Of a stretch of DNA of 20,123 nucleotides, positions 1 through 8,446 are shown one piece after another (position 1 is the stretch's first letter; every line of letters begins with the position of its first letter). The notes beneath the pieces were generated by a model. It ran no database searches, was not told where the DNA came from, and saw nothing but the letters and a program-made list of their open reading frames with translations. Source of the DNA: a virus. The position numbers were made by a program, and so were the translations under genes. Location of the stretch: positions 1 through 20,123 of IMG/VR virus record IMGVR_UViG_3300025120_000754; one strand, given 5' to 3'.

Positions 1-914
1 ATAAATCCTTCAGTATTATCATCAATTGTATCACCAGATTCTGATACTGTTTTAGTAGGATCTAAAACGACAGCAAATACTTGATTTGGATATCCATGAC
101 CAAAGTTTAAAAATTTTAAGTCTGTAACTCCACCAGTTGCACTTACATTAGATACTCTTACAACTGTGCCAACACCACCACCAAAGTTAATAGTGTATAC
201 TTGTCCAAGTTTAAATCCAGTTCCTCCTTGTGATATACTAAATCCGACTGTGGTTGGATTAATCTCACCTTCAAATATTACATTACCACCTTCAGAAGCA
301 TCTGTAACTGAAACTGATCTTCCAATTTCATAAGTAGGAGCAAGTAAACTCTTATCTAAAAATACTTCTGTAGTATCAGTTGTAAGTTCAACTGTTCCTA
401 CTACTGGTGTAATATATTCTATACCAGATTCAATATATCTTATGGATCTGTTAACTAAATTAGCTCTTTCACCGGTTGTAGATTTAATTCTTAAAGAATG
501 TCTTTGATCAAATGTACCATCAGAAGGAATCAATACAAATTCATAAGGTACTATTACATCTACTTCCTCATTGTAAAATAATCTAAATAAAATTTCAAAA
601 GATAGCTTTGTACCTTTAGATTCATAAAGATCTTTTATTCTTTTTATTAATATCTTTTTATCTGCTAAAGCAGTATCAGATATTAATGTTGTATAATTTT
701 TTAAAAAGTATTGAACAAAACTATCAGTCGTCTTATCAATATCTCCATATGATTGAAGATTTTGAATAGTTTCTTGTGGGTTTTGATCTTGTTCTAAAAA
801 TTTATAGTAAAGCTCAACAAATTCAACAAATGTTTGATGATCTTTTTGAATAAATTCTGGAAACTGACTGCTAACTATAGCAGATATTTTTTCCGTTAAT
901 CTAGTTGTTGCCAT
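1..914 (-). CDS. Large virion structural protein downstream of gp6 (partial, N-terminal 304 codons)
   Basis: The reading frame starts at the ATG at 914-912 and stays open to the window edge, so only the N-terminal part is seen. The start overlaps the gp6 stop as TAATG, which fixes it. The N-terminus (MATTRLTEKISAIVSSQFPE, then a Phe/Tyr-rich helix with a KDHQTFVEF segment) resembles the structural proteins that follow gp6 in marine T4-like phages. From about residue 140 it becomes Gly/Thr/Val-rich beta sequence, with GGTGF and GGGVGTV stretches typical of virion fibre or wedge domains. Its place after gp6 is where T4 has gp7, so it may be the wedge or peripheral baseplate equivalent, but I see no direct gp7 similarity. 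A fibre-like baseplate protein is the alternative. Structural role likely; exact identity open. Confidence 0.8.
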   Translation of the reverse strand, partial: MATTRLTEKISAIVSSQFPEFIQKDHQTFVEFVELYYKFLEQDQNPQETIQNLQSYGDIDKTTDSFVQYFLKNYTTLISDTALADKKILIKRIKDLYESKGTKLSFEILFRLFYNEEVDVIVPYEFVLIPSDGTFDQRHSLRIKSTTGERANLVNRSIRYIESGIEYITPVVGTVELTTDTTEVFLDKSLLAPTYEIGRSVSVTDASEGGNVIFEGEINPTTVGFSISQGGTGFKLGQVYTINFGGGVGTVVRVSNVSATGGVTDLKFLNFGHGYPNQVFAVVLDPTKTVSESGDTIDDNTEGF

Positions 915-2773
915 TATTCAACAGTACTTGAAATATTAACTGTCAATCCAGCATCTCTTCCAGCAGCAGCATTAAGTATTGTTTTATCTCTAACAATTAT
1001 TTGATTTCTTTTAGCTTGTATGTTTTGTGCTAATTCTTGTATACTTGCAGTTACTCTAAAATCTAAAATGTTATTTGGTAATGCTGTTGGTACAAATGAA
1101 TCTACAACAACTTCACCTGTTAAATAATTTACGTTTCCAACTTTTGCATTTAATATTTGTTTAGTAAGTGCATTCCTAGTAACTAATGTACCAGATCCAG
1201 CATCTTCAGCTGGTGAAGTATCAGGAACATCAGTAAAATTAACTATTGTTGATACATTTTGAATGTTTTGAAAAAATCTACTTGATTTAACTGATCCAGG
1301 TTTAATTGAATTATCAAAATCAAAACTATCATCTCCAGAAAAAGTATTAACTGTATTTAAAGTAACAGAAGTTCTTTTTTGTAACTTAGGAATAAGAATT
1401 ACAGAAACTATAGAACTATCAGATTCTATTATTTTTTTCATTAATAATGATTTGTTAAAGTCTTTATCAAATTTTTGTAAATCAGAAGTAAAGTAACCTT
1501 CAATTGTATTCTCAACAGTTGCTCTAATAGCATTAATAGATCTTGTTGTGTTATTAATATTATATACAACATCTACTATTAAATTTAAGAAAAAGAAATC
1601 TGGGTCAATAAATTCAGGCTGTATTGACATTACTTTTTTATCTTTTAAGATAGAAGTTACAATAGAATCTTTAGTTGTTTGTGATATATTAAAACCATCA
1701 AAAGGTTTTAACGATATCATTACTTTTCCAAACTTAGGTGGTATATTATCCTCACCACCATAAACAACAACTGATTCTGCATCTGTAAAATTAGCTTCTA
1801 TTAAACCTTTATAATCATTAGCAGTTACAGCTCTATTTCTAGCTGCATTGACTCTTGGTGCTTTAAATTTTATATCTGTTATTGTATCAGCATTTCTTGC
1901 TGCACTTGGATTAGACGCAGTTGCAACAGTAATATTTGTAGTACCTCCTATGGCCTGACCTGCTGAAAAACTAATGTCAGCTTTATCAGAAGCATTAGCT
2001 CCAGTTCCAGTCGATAAGAGATATTCTATAATTACTAAATTACCTTGAATTAATTTACTACCGATAGTACCGTCACCAAAAAATACTTCATATTGTTCCA
2101 AAGGATTCATTTCAACAAAGAATACTTTTGAAGAAGGATTAACATTTGATATGTCAGATGTTTGTGTATATGTGTTTACAAATGTGTTTGAAGTAGAACC
2201 TTGAACTTTTATTTTTAAAGTAGATGTATCTATATCTCTATCAGGTATTACAAACTTCTCATCAGGACCTGTTCCTAATGAAACATAAGACAATGATCTT
2301 GGTGAACCTTCTATTATTTGTAATCCACTTAATGAATAATTATTACCTGAAGGAATAATAGTTGCTGCTTCTAAATTAGTAAATGTAAATGTATTATTTC
2401 TAATAGTAGTGTTAAATGTTGTAAACGGTTCAATAGTTACAGTTGGAGGAGAATCTGTAGGATCTACTACAGTTAGATTTATATTAGCTCTTGCACTTCT
2501 TACTGAAGTTGGTGTGAATCCTAAATGTTTTGCAATGGAAACTGCAGATGATCTTTTTACTGCTGAATCTAAAAACATTTCATTCAACAGCATATTACCA
2601 ATATATGCATTGTAATGTGTATTATAAGCAAGCAAATCAATTAATACTGATAATGCTGACCCATCAAAATCATAATCTGTAAATGTATCTTGAGCATTTA
2701 AAAAAGTTTTTAAATTTTCTTTAATTGCATCAAAATCTAATTCAGATACATCTAATTTACTTATTTGTGACAT
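914..2773 (-). CDS. 6: Baseplate wedge protein gp6
   Basis: 619 aa, close to T4 gp6 (660). In T4, gp6 forms the inner ring that joins the six wedges and drives sheath contraction with gp25 and gp53. The N-terminal 95 residues (ISKLDVSELDFDAIKENLK, then a run with DGSALSVLIDLLAYNTHYNA) are the strongly conserved gp6 opening. Residues 228-260 carry the baseplate-J-type signature YEVFFGDGTIG...G...IIEY...TGTGAN. The C-terminal half is mixed alpha/beta followed by a Ser/Asp-rich segment. It lies between gp25 and the next structural gene and overlaps both by one base (TAATG at each end), implying coupled translation and stoichiometric wedge production. Identity is confident from the N-terminus, length and neighbours. 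Confidence 0.95.
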   Translation of the reverse strand: MSQISKLDVSELDFDAIKENLKTFLNAQDTFTDYDFDGSALSVLIDLLAYNTHYNAYIGNMLLNEMFLDSAVKRSSAVSIAKHLGFTPTSVRSARANINLTVVDPTDSPPTVTIEPFTTFNTTIRNNTFTFTNLEAATIIPSGNNYSLSGLQIIEGSPRSLSYVSLGTGPDEKFVIPDRDIDTSTLKIKVQGSTSNTFVNTYTQTSDISNVNPSSKVFFVEMNPLEQYEVFFGDGTIGSKLIQGNLVIIEYLLSTGTGANASDKADISFSAGQAIGGTTNITVATASNPSAARNADTITDIKFKAPRVNAARNRAVTANDYKGLIEANFTDAESVVVYGGEDNIPPKFGKVMISLKPFDGFNISQTTKDSIVTSILKDKKVMSIQPEFIDPDFFFLNLIVDVVYNINNTTRSINAIRATVENTIEGYFTSDLQKFDKDFNKSLLMKKIIESDSSIVSVILIPKLQKRTSVTLNTVNTFSGDDSFDFDNSIKPGSVKSSRFFQNIQNVSTIVNFTDVPDTSPAEDAGSGTLVTRNALTKQILNAKVGNVNYLTGEVVVDSFVPTALPNNILDFRVTASIQELAQNIQAKRNQIIVRDKTILNAAAGRDAGLTVNISSTVE

Positions 2774-3174
2774 TATCTTGCTCTCGTTAGTGATTGTGTA
2801 ATAACTAATGGATTTGGAATATTAGCCATTTTAAATTCAACAGTTACATCAACTTCATTGCTATCTTGGTTATCTAATATATCTACTCTTATTAATGTTG
2901 CTCTTGGTTCAAAATTGTTAATTGCATCTGTTATAGTTCTTTCCATTATATTTTTAGTAGCTGGTGTAAAATTTTCGAACATCATAGAATAAACTTGACA
3001 ACCTATTTCTGGATGAAATTTTCTTTCATAATTTTTTGTTAATATTAGATTCTTTATAGATTGCTTAACTGCATTTTCGTTTTCAGATTCGATTAAATCT
3101 TTAGTTTGAGGATCTGATTGAAAATTTAAATCAAAATCTATAAATTTTCTTACTTTTCTATTTACTATAGCCAT
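2773..3174 (-). CDS. 25: Baseplate wedge protein gp25 (gpW/gp25 family)
   Basis: 133 aa, essentially T4 size (132). gp25 sits at the inner baseplate ring, nucleates sheath polymerisation, and has TssE as its type VI secretion counterpart. Visible family marks are IDFDLNFQ at 12-19, the KNLILTKNYERKFHPEIGC segment at 41-59, and the diagnostic Glu-Pro-Arg triad at 89-91 (NFEPRATL), followed by the RVDI...VDVTVEF beta hairpin. It follows PAAR after 13 bases and precedes gp6 with a TAATG overlap. A GAGG ribosome site lies about 10 bases before the ATG. Confidence 0.95.
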   Translation of the reverse strand: MAIVNRKVRKFIDFDLNFQSDPQTKDLIESENENAVKQSIKNLILTKNYERKFHPEIGCQVYSMMFENFTPATKNIMERTITDAINNFEPRATLIRVDILDNQDSNEVDVTVEFKMANIPNPLVITQSLTRAR

Positions 3175-3187
3175 GCTTTATTTATCC

Positions 3188-3463
3188 TCAATTAGCAAAG
3201 GTATCTGAAGAACCTGTAGCAGTATGATCACAAGAAGCCTTATCACCTGCCCTTACAACACCTATACCACTAGCAAACACATTAGTTGAACCTTCTACCA
3301 TAGTTGCGCTGCAATGTGTTTCAGGCTCTGGGCAAGGATCATGTGATGCAACTGAGTCACCTATTAACGACACTTTATCACCATTTACAAACACAGTAGA
3401 AGAACCAGGACCAGTAATTAATCCACCTGCTGTATCTGTTCCTACTCTTGATACGCCTGGCAT
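3188..3463 (-). CDS. PAAR-motif tail spike tip protein
   Basis: 91 aa. PAAR proteins form a small cone that caps the central beta-helical spike and is the first part to touch the host envelope; a bound metal holds the tip. The sequence opens with PGVSRVGTDTAGGLI and has repeated Gly-x-x-V-x-V-NG-D turns. Candidate metal ligands are His41, His50 and Cys78/His80, with extra Cys44 and Cys51. There is no C-terminal toxin or fibre extension, so this is a plain tip. It lies directly after the beta-helical spike gene with a TAATG overlap, which fits assembly as spike plus tip. Confidence 0.9.
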   Translation of the reverse strand: MPGVSRVGTDTAGGLITGPGSSTVFVNGDKVSLIGDSVASHDPCPEPETHCSATMVEGSTNVFASGIGVVRAGDKASCDHTATGSSDTFAN

Positions 3464-5763
3464 TATGCTAGATCCACAAATTGATTATCTTTTTTCTTGT
3501 GATTAAAATATGTAAACATAAGTTTTCTTGGTTGATCTACTTTAAATGATATATGTATCCAAGGTAGTCCAGATCCAGTATCTTTATATTCTAATAATAT
3601 CTTATCAAAATTTATATTGTTTGCTATTTTTTCTGCTATATCAAAATATTCTTTTTTTCTTGTATTTTTAAATTGCATGTCAATAGCTTGACCTTTTAAG
3701 TGATCAGATGTTTTACTTCCTCCAGCTGTAACTTTTCTAAATCCTGAGGTAATAAACATATTAGGAAATAATTCTTTAATTGGTTCACAAATATTTAAAG
3801 CCATAGCCTGTAAGTTAAATACTATATCACCATAAGAAAGTCCAACTTGACCTTGACGAGGTATGTCATGAGGAAAGTAAGCCTTAGAAGATAATTTTTC
3901 AAGTGTAAACTTTGGTGATAATTTCATATTACCTGGTACAAATGTTACAGATTTAAGGCCTATGTCGGGTTGAACAATAGTTGATATAGTAGGTGTAGCA
4001 GTTGATCTTCTTATTTCAACTGGATCAGATCTATTAGTACCTGCAACACCTGATAAGATTTGACTTTTTTCAAACTGTTCTGATTCTTCATTAGATTCAG
4101 TATCTTCTGTTTCATAACCAACATTATCTAAATAATTAGAATATTCTGGATCATCTATTGTTTCTATTATTACACTGTTTCTATCACCTATAGTTCCAAT
4201 ATTAGCATCATTAGCATAAGTTGCTACAGAAGCAATGTTTGGAGGATTGTCTGCTACACTATATGAAGGATTATTCATATTAATAGTTGTTGCTTTTTCA
4301 TTATAAGTTGTAGCTTGTTCATGAATTGAATCTGCTGACGATATCATTTTACTAGTAGCTATCAAACTCATATCTTTAGCTGCTAATAAATTAAAGTTTT
4401 CATCTGAATTAATATGCATATCTTTTAATGTATGCAAAAACATTGAACTGTTACATTTATTATGAATACTATCTTTAGCTGTTATAAATGCATTACCCTC
4501 AGTTTTCATATTAATAAAATTAGATGATTCAATATTAATATTTGCACTATTTAAATTTATTTCTTCAGTGGCAGACAAATTTAAAGTTCCTGCTGCTTCC
4601 ATAGTAACATCATTAAAACATCTTAAATTAGTGTCTCCTTCAACTTCTAAATCTACATTACCAGAACAATATACTTTTAACGAACCTCCAATAGATACTC
4701 TTCCTTCACCCATTACAGATAAGTGATCATTTTTATCTACAAATCTATATTGACTACCTTTAGTTCTTTCTACAATAGAACCTGATTGATCTAATTCAAT
4801 GAATGTTCCATTAGTATGATAGATATGTAATCTCTCAGCACCTGGTGTATCATCCATTTCTATTATATGACCAGATTCTGTTTCTATAACTTTATTAAAT
4901 GGATATCTTGCATTGTATGGATTGAGAGGTTGATCAAAACTTTCATTATTTGGTAATTTACAACCTAATATTATGTCTTCTGTTTTTTCAAAAGTAATTG
5001 TTCCATTTACATCACCAGTGGCAAGTTTATTAGTTTCTGTCCTTGCTGAGTAATCTCGAGTTGGAAATGTAGCTGTAGGACTTACAAAACCAGTATCTCT
5101 TACAAATTGCTTTTTAATGTTTTCATCATTTTGAACATTAAAATTTGCAGCATCTTGTATAGCTGATGTAGCAGCTGCTGTATCAAATTTTTTATTGACA
5201 TCTGCAAATGCTTCCTTAGCACTTAGCTTATCATATATACCCCCTATATTAGGTACTGAAGGTAATTGAGGTATTCTACCAGATAATGCTTCTCCAGAAA
5301 ATAAATTTAATTCATGTTTTATACCTTTGGTTAAACCAGAAGATAAACCTCCACTTAATGCATTTTGTATTGCTGATGTACTAATTTTATTCCTAAGAAT
5401 AGGAGGAAGTTTAGTATTAAATTTTGAAACAACACTAGTAGTAAGTTTATCTGTTAATGCACCTGCAAGGGCACCTGTTATTTTACTATCTAAATTATTA
5501 GTTAAACTAGTTACATCTAAATTACTACTTATTAAATCAACTGGATTAGTTGGTCCAATAAGATTCTTAGGTATGTCTGTCAGTTCTTTATTAGCAGATA
5601 AATCAATATCATTAACTATTCCTGCTGAAAGTTCACTAGCTGTTTCTTCCAAAGCTTCATTCATAAATTTTCTAGCTATAGGAGGTAAACTTGTAAACTC
5701 AGGTCTAGCCTGAGCTTCAGCTACAACTATGTCTTTAAATTGGTTAACTTTAAATGAACTCAT
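3463..5763 (-). CDS. gp5-like central spike: beta-helix with C-terminal M15 peptidase domain
   Basis: 766 aa. Residues 1 to about 240 are Ala/Ser/Leu-rich helical sequence without a recognised domain. Residues about 290-500 have the short in-register repeats of a trimeric beta-helix spike (GHIIEMDDTPGAERLHIYH, then runs such as GSLKVYCSGNVDLEVEGDTN, LNLSATEEINLNSANINIES), as in gp5C and VgrG. Residues about 625-760 form a peptidase M15 (D-Ala-D-Ala carboxypeptidase or L-Ala-D-Glu endopeptidase) domain: SGFR near 673, TSDHLKGQAIDMQF with predicted zinc ligands His688 and Asp695, and WIHISF giving His737. In T4 the gp5 enzyme is a muramidase placed before the helix; here a peptidase lies after it. 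The OB fold is not in this protein but in the gene just upstream, so gp5 functions are split. Overlaps PAAR and the OB gene by one base each. Confidence 0.88.
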   Translation of the reverse strand: MSSFKVNQFKDIVVAEAQARPEFTSLPPIARKFMNEALEETASELSAGIVNDIDLSANKELTDIPKNLIGPTNPVDLISSNLDVTSLTNNLDSKITGALAGALTDKLTTSVVSKFNTKLPPILRNKISTSAIQNALSGGLSSGLTKGIKHELNLFSGEALSGRIPQLPSVPNIGGIYDKLSAKEAFADVNKKFDTAAATSAIQDAANFNVQNDENIKKQFVRDTGFVSPTATFPTRDYSARTETNKLATGDVNGTITFEKTEDIILGCKLPNNESFDQPLNPYNARYPFNKVIETESGHIIEMDDTPGAERLHIYHTNGTFIELDQSGSIVERTKGSQYRFVDKNDHLSVMGEGRVSIGGSLKVYCSGNVDLEVEGDTNLRCFNDVTMEAAGTLNLSATEEINLNSANINIESSNFINMKTEGNAFITAKDSIHNKCNSSMFLHTLKDMHINSDENFNLLAAKDMSLIATSKMISSADSIHEQATTYNEKATTINMNNPSYSVADNPPNIASVATYANDANIGTIGDRNSVIIETIDDPEYSNYLDNVGYETEDTESNEESEQFEKSQILSGVAGTNRSDPVEIRRSTATPTISTIVQPDIGLKSVTFVPGNMKLSPKFTLEKLSSKAYFPHDIPRQGQVGLSYGDIVFNLQAMALNICEPIKELFPNMFITSGFRKVTAGGSKTSDHLKGQAIDMQFKNTRKKEYFDIAEKIANNINFDKILLEYKDTGSGLPWIHISFKVDQPRKLMFTYFNHKKKDNQFVDLA

Positions 5764-7103
5764 TATGTTGGCCTTTGATTAGCTAAAGGTGATAAACCTC
5801 TTTTTATTCTTTCTGCATTTATTCTATCATAAACTATTGGATCATCACCAAAGTAATGCAAATCATCATTTTTAGTTCCTTGAAAAGCCTCTATACCACT
5901 TAAAGAAGGTAATCCTGGTAAATCTGGTATGCCTGGAAGACTTGGTAAATCTGGAAAAGATCCTAATGATGGCACTTTAGGAAGTAAACCATCAAGACTA
6001 CTTTTTTGAGAAGTTAACTCTGATTTTAATGAATCTAATTTACTACTATTTAATCCTGGAAAAAGTTCATCAGCAGATGCTTTCTTAAATTCACCAACTG
6101 AATCTAAAATATCATTATCATTTATAGATGATTTACCTCTTAATGCTCTATTAAATATTTCAGTTCCTCCTGATGGACCTGATTGTAAAGCAGTAGTAAA
6201 TCCAAGTTCTTTTACAGAAGGACCAAACTTATTAATATCAACACCTTTTCTTCTTAAATTAGATACAAATGAATCAAAATATTTTTTCTTCATAAAGTCA
6301 TCTTGATCTATTTCAAAAAGAAAACTATCAGAACTTGATATCTCTGACCATTTATTATCAAAGTCATCTGTACCTGGTTCTAATCCTACAAACTGTGGAC
6401 TAAATTTAGAATCTTTTACAAATGTACTTAACGGTGAACCTTTTGAAGAAGGTCTTGCTTTACCGCCCGGTGTATGTTTAGGTAAAAATGAAGCTAATTC
6501 ATACTTACCATATCTTGCACCAAATCTATCTTCACTTGTTTTAAAATCACTAATAAATCCAACACTTTTATTACCAGCACCAACTCCAAATGGTAATATT
6601 GTAGAAGCATTGTTTTTAGCAACATCACCTATTTTAAAATCTTTAACAGGAGGAACACCAGATTTAACTGGATTATTGTTACCATCTGTAATTTTTATTC
6701 CTGATTGATCTTTTATGTCTGAATCAGTTTTGTTTTTAGATTGATCATTATCTGTCTGTGGATCTTTAGGTGGTTCCTCAAATGTACTTTCATTGCCTGG
6801 TATTCCAGCTATAGTTCCAAAAAAAGCTGGTTGTTGCATGTTGTTACCATCTAAGAAAAAACCAACAACCCATGTTCCTTCAGCAGGTCCAATAGGAGTT
6901 GTTCCTTTTCCAGCAATAGCAGCAGAAGTTATAGGTTGTATTGGTGTTGCAAAAGGCAGATCTTCAGTAGGTTGTTCATTTTTATCTTCTGAATGATAAC
7001 CATATATTCTTACTCTACATCTACCAGCTTTAAGTGGGTCATCAGTTCTTGATTCCACTACACCTATAAACCAAATAAATCCGTCTTTATTAAATATATT
7101 CAT
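5763..7103 (-). CDS. 5: gp5-like baseplate hub protein: OB fold plus lysozyme-like domain
   Basis: 446 aa. Residues 8-105 are the OB-type hub domain seen at the N-terminus of gp5/VgrG: WFIGVVESRTDDP, RCRVRIYGYHSED, LPFATPIQP, GPAEGTWVVGFFLDGNNMQQPAFFG. Residues about 183-322 follow the pattern of phage Vgr-related lysozyme-fold domains: YGKYEL, STFVKDSKF, GLEPGTDDFDNKW, DQDDF...KYFDSF, GVDIN, and TALQSGPSGGTEIFNRAL. The segment where such domains normally carry a Gly-rich catalytic Glu loop looks degenerate (TSEDRFGARYG), so activity is uncertain. Residues 375-405 are a Pro/Leu linker with LPSLPGIPDLPGLP repeats. The spike and peptidase are encoded separately downstream with a TAATG overlap. 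OB hub role is confident; the lysozyme-like call is from remembered family patterns only. Confidence 0.85.
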   Translation of the reverse strand: MNIFNKDGFIWFIGVVESRTDDPLKAGRCRVRIYGYHSEDKNEQPTEDLPFATPIQPITSAAIAGKGTTPIGPAEGTWVVGFFLDGNNMQQPAFFGTIAGIPGNESTFEEPPKDPQTDNDQSKNKTDSDIKDQSGIKITDGNNNPVKSGVPPVKDFKIGDVAKNNASTILPFGVGAGNKSVGFISDFKTSEDRFGARYGKYELASFLPKHTPGGKARPSSKGSPLSTFVKDSKFSPQFVGLEPGTDDFDNKWSEISSSDSFLFEIDQDDFMKKKYFDSFVSNLRRKGVDINKFGPSVKELGFTTALQSGPSGGTEIFNRALRGKSSINDNDILDSVGEFKKASADELFPGLNSSKLDSLKSELTSQKSSLDGLLPKVPSLGSFPDLPSLPGIPDLPGLPSLSGIEAFQGTKNDDLHYFGDDPIVYDRINAERIKRGLSPLANQRPT

Positions 7104-8446
7104 TAACTATCTCTTGCTCCATTCATTGAATCTTTAATTAGTTCTACTATCATATGATGAGACTGCAAAGTTATTTTATGTCTAATAGCTGATATTAAGT
7201 AACTACCTGTATAAAATTTATCTCCAGTATCTTTGTTTTTATCTTTTTCTGATTTAGGTGAAACGTCTGGAAAAATAAAATCTAATGTTCTACCCACTTC
7301 AACATCAGTTCTTCCAGGAATTATCATATTTAATTTAAAATTGTTAAGTTCCATTAAATTAGACTTTCTGTTACCATGTATCTCTGACATTTTTTCATTA
7401 ACATTATCTTTCATATCAGGAAATAAACCTGGATGGACCGGTGCAAATTTTATATCAGATAAAGGTGATCTTGTAGAATCAACATTAAAAAAAGGTTTTG
7501 GTTTAGCTTCACTGTGTGAATAATCATCAAAACTTTCAATAGCATCATAATCGTGAGCTGCATACTTTTTATTTAATACATCTAATGTTATTAGTCTATT
7601 AGCCAAATATCCACTATTATAATTAGCTAAATGATCAACAGTTTTTACAAGTTGAAACTCTTCAACATTAAACATTTTGGATACTGGATTTTCGTTCTTT
7701 TTTAGTTGATTAGTTTGATATTTGTAAGTACCTATACTTAAACCATTATTACTATCTTTATTAAATTTAAATATTGTTTCTATACTACCAAAAACAAATG
7801 CTTTATTAGTCTCAAAAAATAAAAAATTACATGCTTTGCCTTCAAGTGGTATAGATTTGGAAGCACACCAATTTATACATTTAAATGGAGTCCATCCTGG
7901 ACTAACAAATTTAACAGCATTGGATGTAGAAGTTAAAATTTGTAGTTTAGATACATCATTATTGAAAGTATAAGCATTGTCTTTTTTTATAGCTGTTCTT
8001 TTAGTTTGTATATAATCATCAAATATATCTCTAACTAATGCACTAATTTGACCTTTAAAGGTTTTAAAAATTGGTTTAAATGTATTAGCTATTGCTTCTA
8101 AAGAAACAAAATTTAAATTATATATTTGAGTTCCTTGGTCATTAGCAAATTCTCTATCAGTTACAGAATAAACTCTAAATATTTTTTCTATTAATTGACC
8201 ACTACTTGGTGTTTCAATTTTAATATAAAGATATTCTTCACCAACAATAGGTAATTCTTTAATTAAGTTTCTAGAATCAACAAATAAAAAGTTGCCTGAC
8301 ATGTTTGGTGAAAATATATCTTCGTAAATGTTAAGTTCAGACATATAATCTTTTATGTCTAAAAATTTACCAGAACCTGTAAATATCACAAGCTCATGTA
8401 TATCAACTGTACCTGCAGTTTGAAAAGGTATAGTAGTTTGTGTCAT
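7103..8446 (-). CDS. 27: gp27-like baseplate hub protein
   Basis: 447 aa. Proposed gp27 equivalent, the trimeric hub torus that joins gp5 to the tail tube. The first 130 residues have the paired beta-barrel style of tail hub proteins: VDIHELVIFTGSGKFLDIKD, LNIYEDIFSPNMSGNFLFVD, EEYLYIKIETP, FRVYSVTDRE, QIYNLNFVSLEA. Residues about 130-220 resemble hub insertion domains (SALVRDIFDDYIQ, FVSPGWTPFKCINWCASKS, NFLFFETNKAFVFGSI). The C-terminus has LNMIIPGRTDVEVGRTLDF and GSYLISAIRHKI, a layout shared with gp27/gpD hubs. T4 gp27 is 391 aa. The gene lies immediately before the OB-fold gp5, as expected for partners. It overlaps gp53 by 4 bases (ATGA) and the gp5-like gene by one (TAATG). Confidence 0.78.
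   Translation of the reverse strand: MTQTTIPFQTAGTVDIHELVIFTGSGKFLDIKDYMSELNIYEDIFSPNMSGNFLFVDSRNLIKELPIVGEEYLYIKIETPSSGQLIEKIFRVYSVTDREFANDQGTQIYNLNFVSLEAIANTFKPIFKTFKGQISALVRDIFDDYIQTKRTAIKKDNAYTFNNDVSKLQILTSTSNAVKFVSPGWTPFKCINWCASKSIPLEGKACNFLFFETNKAFVFGSIETIFKFNKDSNNGLSIGTYKYQTNQLKKNENPVSKMFNVEEFQLVKTVDHLANYNSGYLANRLITLDVLNKKYAAHDYDAIESFDDYSHSEAKPKPFFNVDSTRSPLSDIKFAPVHPGLFPDMKDNVNEKMSEIHGNRKSNLMELNNFKLNMIIPGRTDVEVGRTLDFIFPDVSPKSEKDKNKDTGDKFYTGSYLISAIRHKITLQSHHMIVELIKDSMNGARDS

Noticed and set aside
3179-3186. GATAAATA on the minus strand before gp25
   Set aside because: Transcription would start about at the gp25 ATG, leaving no leader; overlaps the GAGG ribosome site.
5327-5713. Plus-strand open frame opposite the spike gene (128 codons)
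   Set aside because: Shadow of the Ala/Leu/Ser-rich N-terminal part of the spike; hydrophobic look is a by-product of the complement of that composition.
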